A stretch of 64,000 nucleotides of DNA from Lachnospiraceae bacterium MA2020. GTDB taxonomy: Bacteria; Bacillota; Clostridia; Lachnospirales; Lachnospiraceae. The notes under the pieces are model-generated. The model did not search any database, had not been told where the DNA came from, and saw nothing but the letters and a program-made list of their open reading frames with translations. Location of the stretch: assembly GCA_000746015.1 (NCBI GenBank), contig JQKK01000014.1, positions 1 through 64,000 of the forward strand. Reading direction: 5' to 3'. Within the stretch, counting starts at the first letter, position 1. Each line of letters starts with the position of its first letter. Made by a program: the position numbers and the translations under genes. Below, piece by piece: positions 62,076 to 64,000 of this stretch.

Positions 62076-62930
62076 CTATTTACGTTCCTCATGCCACTTT
62101 GTCAGCAGCCCCACAATTACCTTCTCTCTTTCCTTCGCACTAAAATGCGGTGGAAAATACTTATCAAGTTTCTTTTCCGAGAGAATTACTTTTCCAGATG
62201 CCCGATTCTCCGGCAGTTGATTATTCAAAATCTGTATCATTGCTCTCTGACCTATGTTCCCAACGTTTCCGCAGTTCTTAAGAGCTTCTATTTGATATGG
62301 TTTCAAGAATCCGTGGTCTTTATAATATTCGTAAATCCAGCCCTGTAATTCTTTATCAAAGTTTGCTATCTCAACCGCCAAGTTGATTCCTAGCTTTTTG
62401 TTGTCTACAAGCTCAAGGAGTTTAGAATCGAGATCTGCAAGTTTTATATACTTCTGAACCTGTCTTCCACTCATTTTCATATCTTTTCCAATAAGATTTC
62501 TTGCTCTATTGCCCTCTTTATCAGCTTTTTCTAACTTCGGGAACTCAGTTCCCGAAGTTAAATCAGCTCTGTTTCCCTGCCTGCTGAGAGCTTCAAATTT
62601 CATCTTAAAAGCATGAGCCTTTTCACTCGGAAGTATTTCCTCTCTCTGTACATTCGCATCAACCATTTTCACTATGGCTTCATCATCTGTCATTTCCTTT
62701 ACTTCTGCAGGTATTACAGTTAATCCTGCCCTTGATGCTGCATGCATCCGTCTGTGACCTGATACCATCTCGTATTCATCTTTGCCATCTGGTCTTACAA
62801 GAACCGGTGTCAGTACACCATTTGTCTTAATACTTCTTACAAGTTCCTCCATCTTTTCATCATCCGTAACTTTGAAAGGGTGATCCTTAAAAGCATGTAT
62901 CTTAGCTATCTCGATTTCCTTAATACTCAT
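62076..62930 (-). CDS. ParB/Spo0J-family partition protein
   Basis: The 284-residue protein has the N-terminal ParB nuclease-like/CTP-binding domain (IKTNGVLTPVLVRPD, YEMVSGHRRMHAASRAGL, DANVQREEILPSEKAHAFK), then an HTH (IGKDMKMSGRQVQKYIKL). It is likely to bind ICE centromere-like sites. No parA is seen beside it, as is common for this ICE class. The ATG at 62930 overlaps the preceding DUF6462 stop by 11 nt. Confidence 0.9.
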   Translation of the reverse strand: MSIKEIEIAKIHAFKDHPFKVTDDEKMEELVRSIKTNGVLTPVLVRPDGKDEYEMVSGHRRMHAASRAGLTVIPAEVKEMTDDEAIVKMVDANVQREEILPSEKAHAFKMKFEALSRQGNRADLTSGTEFPKLEKADKEGNRARNLIGKDMKMSGRQVQKYIKLADLDSKLLELVDNKKLGINLAVEIANFDKELQGWIYEYYKDHGFLKPYQIEALKNCGNVGNIGQRAMIQILNNQLPENRASGKVILSEKKLDKYFPPHFSAKEREKVIVGLLTKWHEERK

Positions 62931-63231
62931 AAGATTCACCTTCTTTCACCCTTGATTCAAAAGCCTTCAGTAGCTTTTCATCATCTTCATCGATCAGCTC
63001 ATTTACTATCCTCTGATTTTCCCTTAAGTATTCTTCAAAGATTTTCCTGCTTATCAGCACCTTCTTTCCGATTTTATATACTGCACCCGAAGCCCATGCC
63101 ATTCTTATAAGCGGCTTCTGATTGATTCCATAGTATTCGCCTGCCAATTTGTATGTTACAAACCTTTTCTGTGCAAACACTATGTCTTCATCATCGAGAT
63201 ACTGAGAATATTTCCAAATGCATCCGCTCAT
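62920..63231 (-). CDS. DUF6462-like helix-turn-helix protein B
   Basis: The 103-residue protein has an excisionase-like core: RFVTYKLAGEYYGINQKPLI then MAWASGAVYKIGKKVLISRK and IFEEYL. It is paralogous to the next gene (same order Tyr-Lys-ligand region, GAVY-IG, F-E-YL). It is coupled to protein A by ATGA and is likely to be a DNA-binding regulator or directionality factor of the ICE. Confidence 0.75.
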   Translation of the reverse strand: MSGCIWKYSQYLDDEDIVFAQKRFVTYKLAGEYYGINQKPLIRMAWASGAVYKIGKKVLISRKIFEEYLRENQRIVNELIDEDDEKLLKAFESRVKEGESYEY

Positions 63232-63509
63232 TGTTCTCCTCCTCTAATTACTGCCCCGCCAGTCTTTGTCATCTTTGGTGGCTGATGGAATCTTTCAAGA
63301 TATGCCTCGAATATCTCAACTTTTATAAGTACATATCCGTCAATTCTGTACAATGCTCCTGCATTATCCGCAAGTTCGAGGAGCTTCTTATGCTGGATGC
63401 TGTAAATCCATTCCGCTTCCTTGTATCTAAGATATTTTCTTCTGAACATCCGGGCTTTACTCCGGATTTCCTGCACCTGCTCTATGTTTCCAAATAATTC
63501 TTCTTCCAT
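63228..63509 (-). CDS. DUF6462 helix-turn-helix protein A
   Basis: The 93-residue protein has a core of RKYLRYKEAEWIYSIQHKKL, ELADNAGALYRIDGYVLIKV and EIFEAYLERF, the DUF6462 pattern of small excisionase-like proteins at the end of Tn1549-like ICEs. It starts after AAAGGGG and is the first gene of the maintenance block as transcribed. No integrase accompanies it in the window. Confidence 0.8.
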   Translation of the reverse strand: MEEELFGNIEQVQEIRSKARMFRRKYLRYKEAEWIYSIQHKKLLELADNAGALYRIDGYVLIKVEIFEAYLERFHQPPKMTKTGGAVIRGGEQ

Positions 63510-63603
63510 GCTTTGCCCCTTTCAATTCAGTCATTGGTTTTGGACGAACCACCGATATTCTTAGGGCATGCCATGTTAAGTTAATTTGTTGCTAAATGAA
63601 AGT

Positions 63604-63637
63604 GAATTACTACGCTGCTTCGCAGCTTTCGTAATTC
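63604..63637. repeat. Nested inverted repeat with TTC loop near the lysS-side ICE end
   Basis: The outer arms GAATTAC (63604-63610) and GTAATTC (63631-63637) enclose GCTGC-TTC-GCAGC (63614-63626). The architecture matches the structure at 29758-29789. The rest of 63510-63814 holds only this repeat and the lysS terminator; no gene is seen. Confidence 0.6.
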
Positions 63638-63641
63638 AAAA

Positions 63642-63680
63642 TAAAAAAGAGCCACTCCTGAATTTCTTCAAGAATGACTC
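63642..63680 (-). terminator. Terminator of lysS
   Basis: On the minus strand a 14-bp stem with G-T wobbles (63667-63680 with 63649-63662) is capped by a GAAA tetraloop and followed by six T. It ends lysS transcription and marks the chromosomal side of the ICE junction. Confidence 0.85.
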
Positions 63681-63814
63681 TAAAAAATACGTTTTATTTT
63701 TTTCTATTCTCCTGTATAACCTTGTCTAACCCGACTGAAATGGATTATTTTACTGTCAATCCACTGTCAAAATCATCTTCGAAAGCTCTGAAAGTCAGTA
63801 AAATCAAGGGTTTA

Positions 63815-64000
<186 letters not shown>

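Larger units (their letters stand above)
30021..63640 (-). mobile_element. Tn1549/CTn2-type integrative conjugative element, core region
   Basis: Gene content and order follow this ICE family on the minus strand: DUF6462, ParB, RepA, CD1845-like, then after an accessory insertion DUF5688, PcfB, VirD4, Maff2, TrbL-like, PrgI, VirB4, NlpC/P60, DUF4315, DUF4366, methylase-helicase, MobC and relaxase. The right limit is close to the lysS terminator. The left limit and the recombinase are not in the window, so cargo to the left of 30 kb probably belongs to the element too. The limits given are those of the recognisable core, not of att sites. Confidence 0.85.

Overview
The window reads as a low-GC member of the Bacillota, class Clostridia, most likely Lachnospiraceae. 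Ribosome binding sites are mostly AGGAGG-type. The right edge carries the 3' end of lysS, and about 34 kb next to it is a Tn1549/CTn2-type integrative conjugative element (ICE) of the kind common in gut Clostridia. Almost every gene lies on the minus strand. The ICE core looks less AT-rich than the left-hand cargo. No integrase or resolvase is visible, so the left end of the element probably lies before position 1 and most of the left half may be ICE cargo.

Region 1 (1-2.5 kb): an HD-domain nucleotidase-like gene, an IS256-family element, and an ImmA/IrrE peptidase fragment left beside the IS. Region 2 (2.7-9.1 kb, minus): a tight operon with a U32-family Fe-S protein, two SAM methyltransferases, a GreA-like transcript-cleavage factor, a thymidylate-kinase-like nucleotide kinase, a radical SAM protein with viperin-like motifs, and a Nudix hydrolase. 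The kinase-viperin pairing suggests production of a nucleotide analogue. In that reading the GreA-like and Nudix proteins would be protective functions (inference).

Region 3 (9.2-27.1 kb, minus) is the most unusual part. One operon encodes four different Hsp70 proteins, one with a complete PIN ribonuclease domain inserted inside its ATPase domain. It also encodes a coiled-coil protein with a GrpE-like end, two unrecognised helical proteins, a zinc-module SNF2-type helicase, a very large GHKL (Hsp90/MORC-like) ATPase and a small coiled-coil protein. No J-domain protein is present. I infer a multi-Hsp70 conflict or defence machine not described to my knowledge. Region 4 (27.2-29.7 kb) looks like its control end: a glycine-zipper micro-protein, a small HTH regulator, a DEDDh exonuclease, two copies of a covarying structured RNA element each ahead of a gene, one near-perfect sigma-A promoter, and an MT-A70 methyltransferase.

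Region 5 (30-49.4 kb) is the ICE transfer core: relaxase, MobC, a 2.3k-residue methylase-helicase, DUF4366, DUF4315, an NlpC/P60 wall hydrolase, VirB4, PrgI, a TrbL/VirB6-like protein, a Maff2 pilin-like protein, VirD4, PcfB, a 57-residue Cys-rich protein and DUF5688. Region 6 (49.4-59.6 kb) is an accessory insertion in the core: a YczE-like membrane protein, a type I restriction-modification system (hsdM-hsdS-hsdR), a triple zinc-module protein, a DUF3841 protein and small unknowns. Region 7 (59.8-63.5 kb) is the ICE replication/partition end: DUF503, a Cys-rich protein, a CD1845-like membrane protein, RepA, ParB and two DUF6462 proteins. The chromosomal lysS terminator and gene follow.
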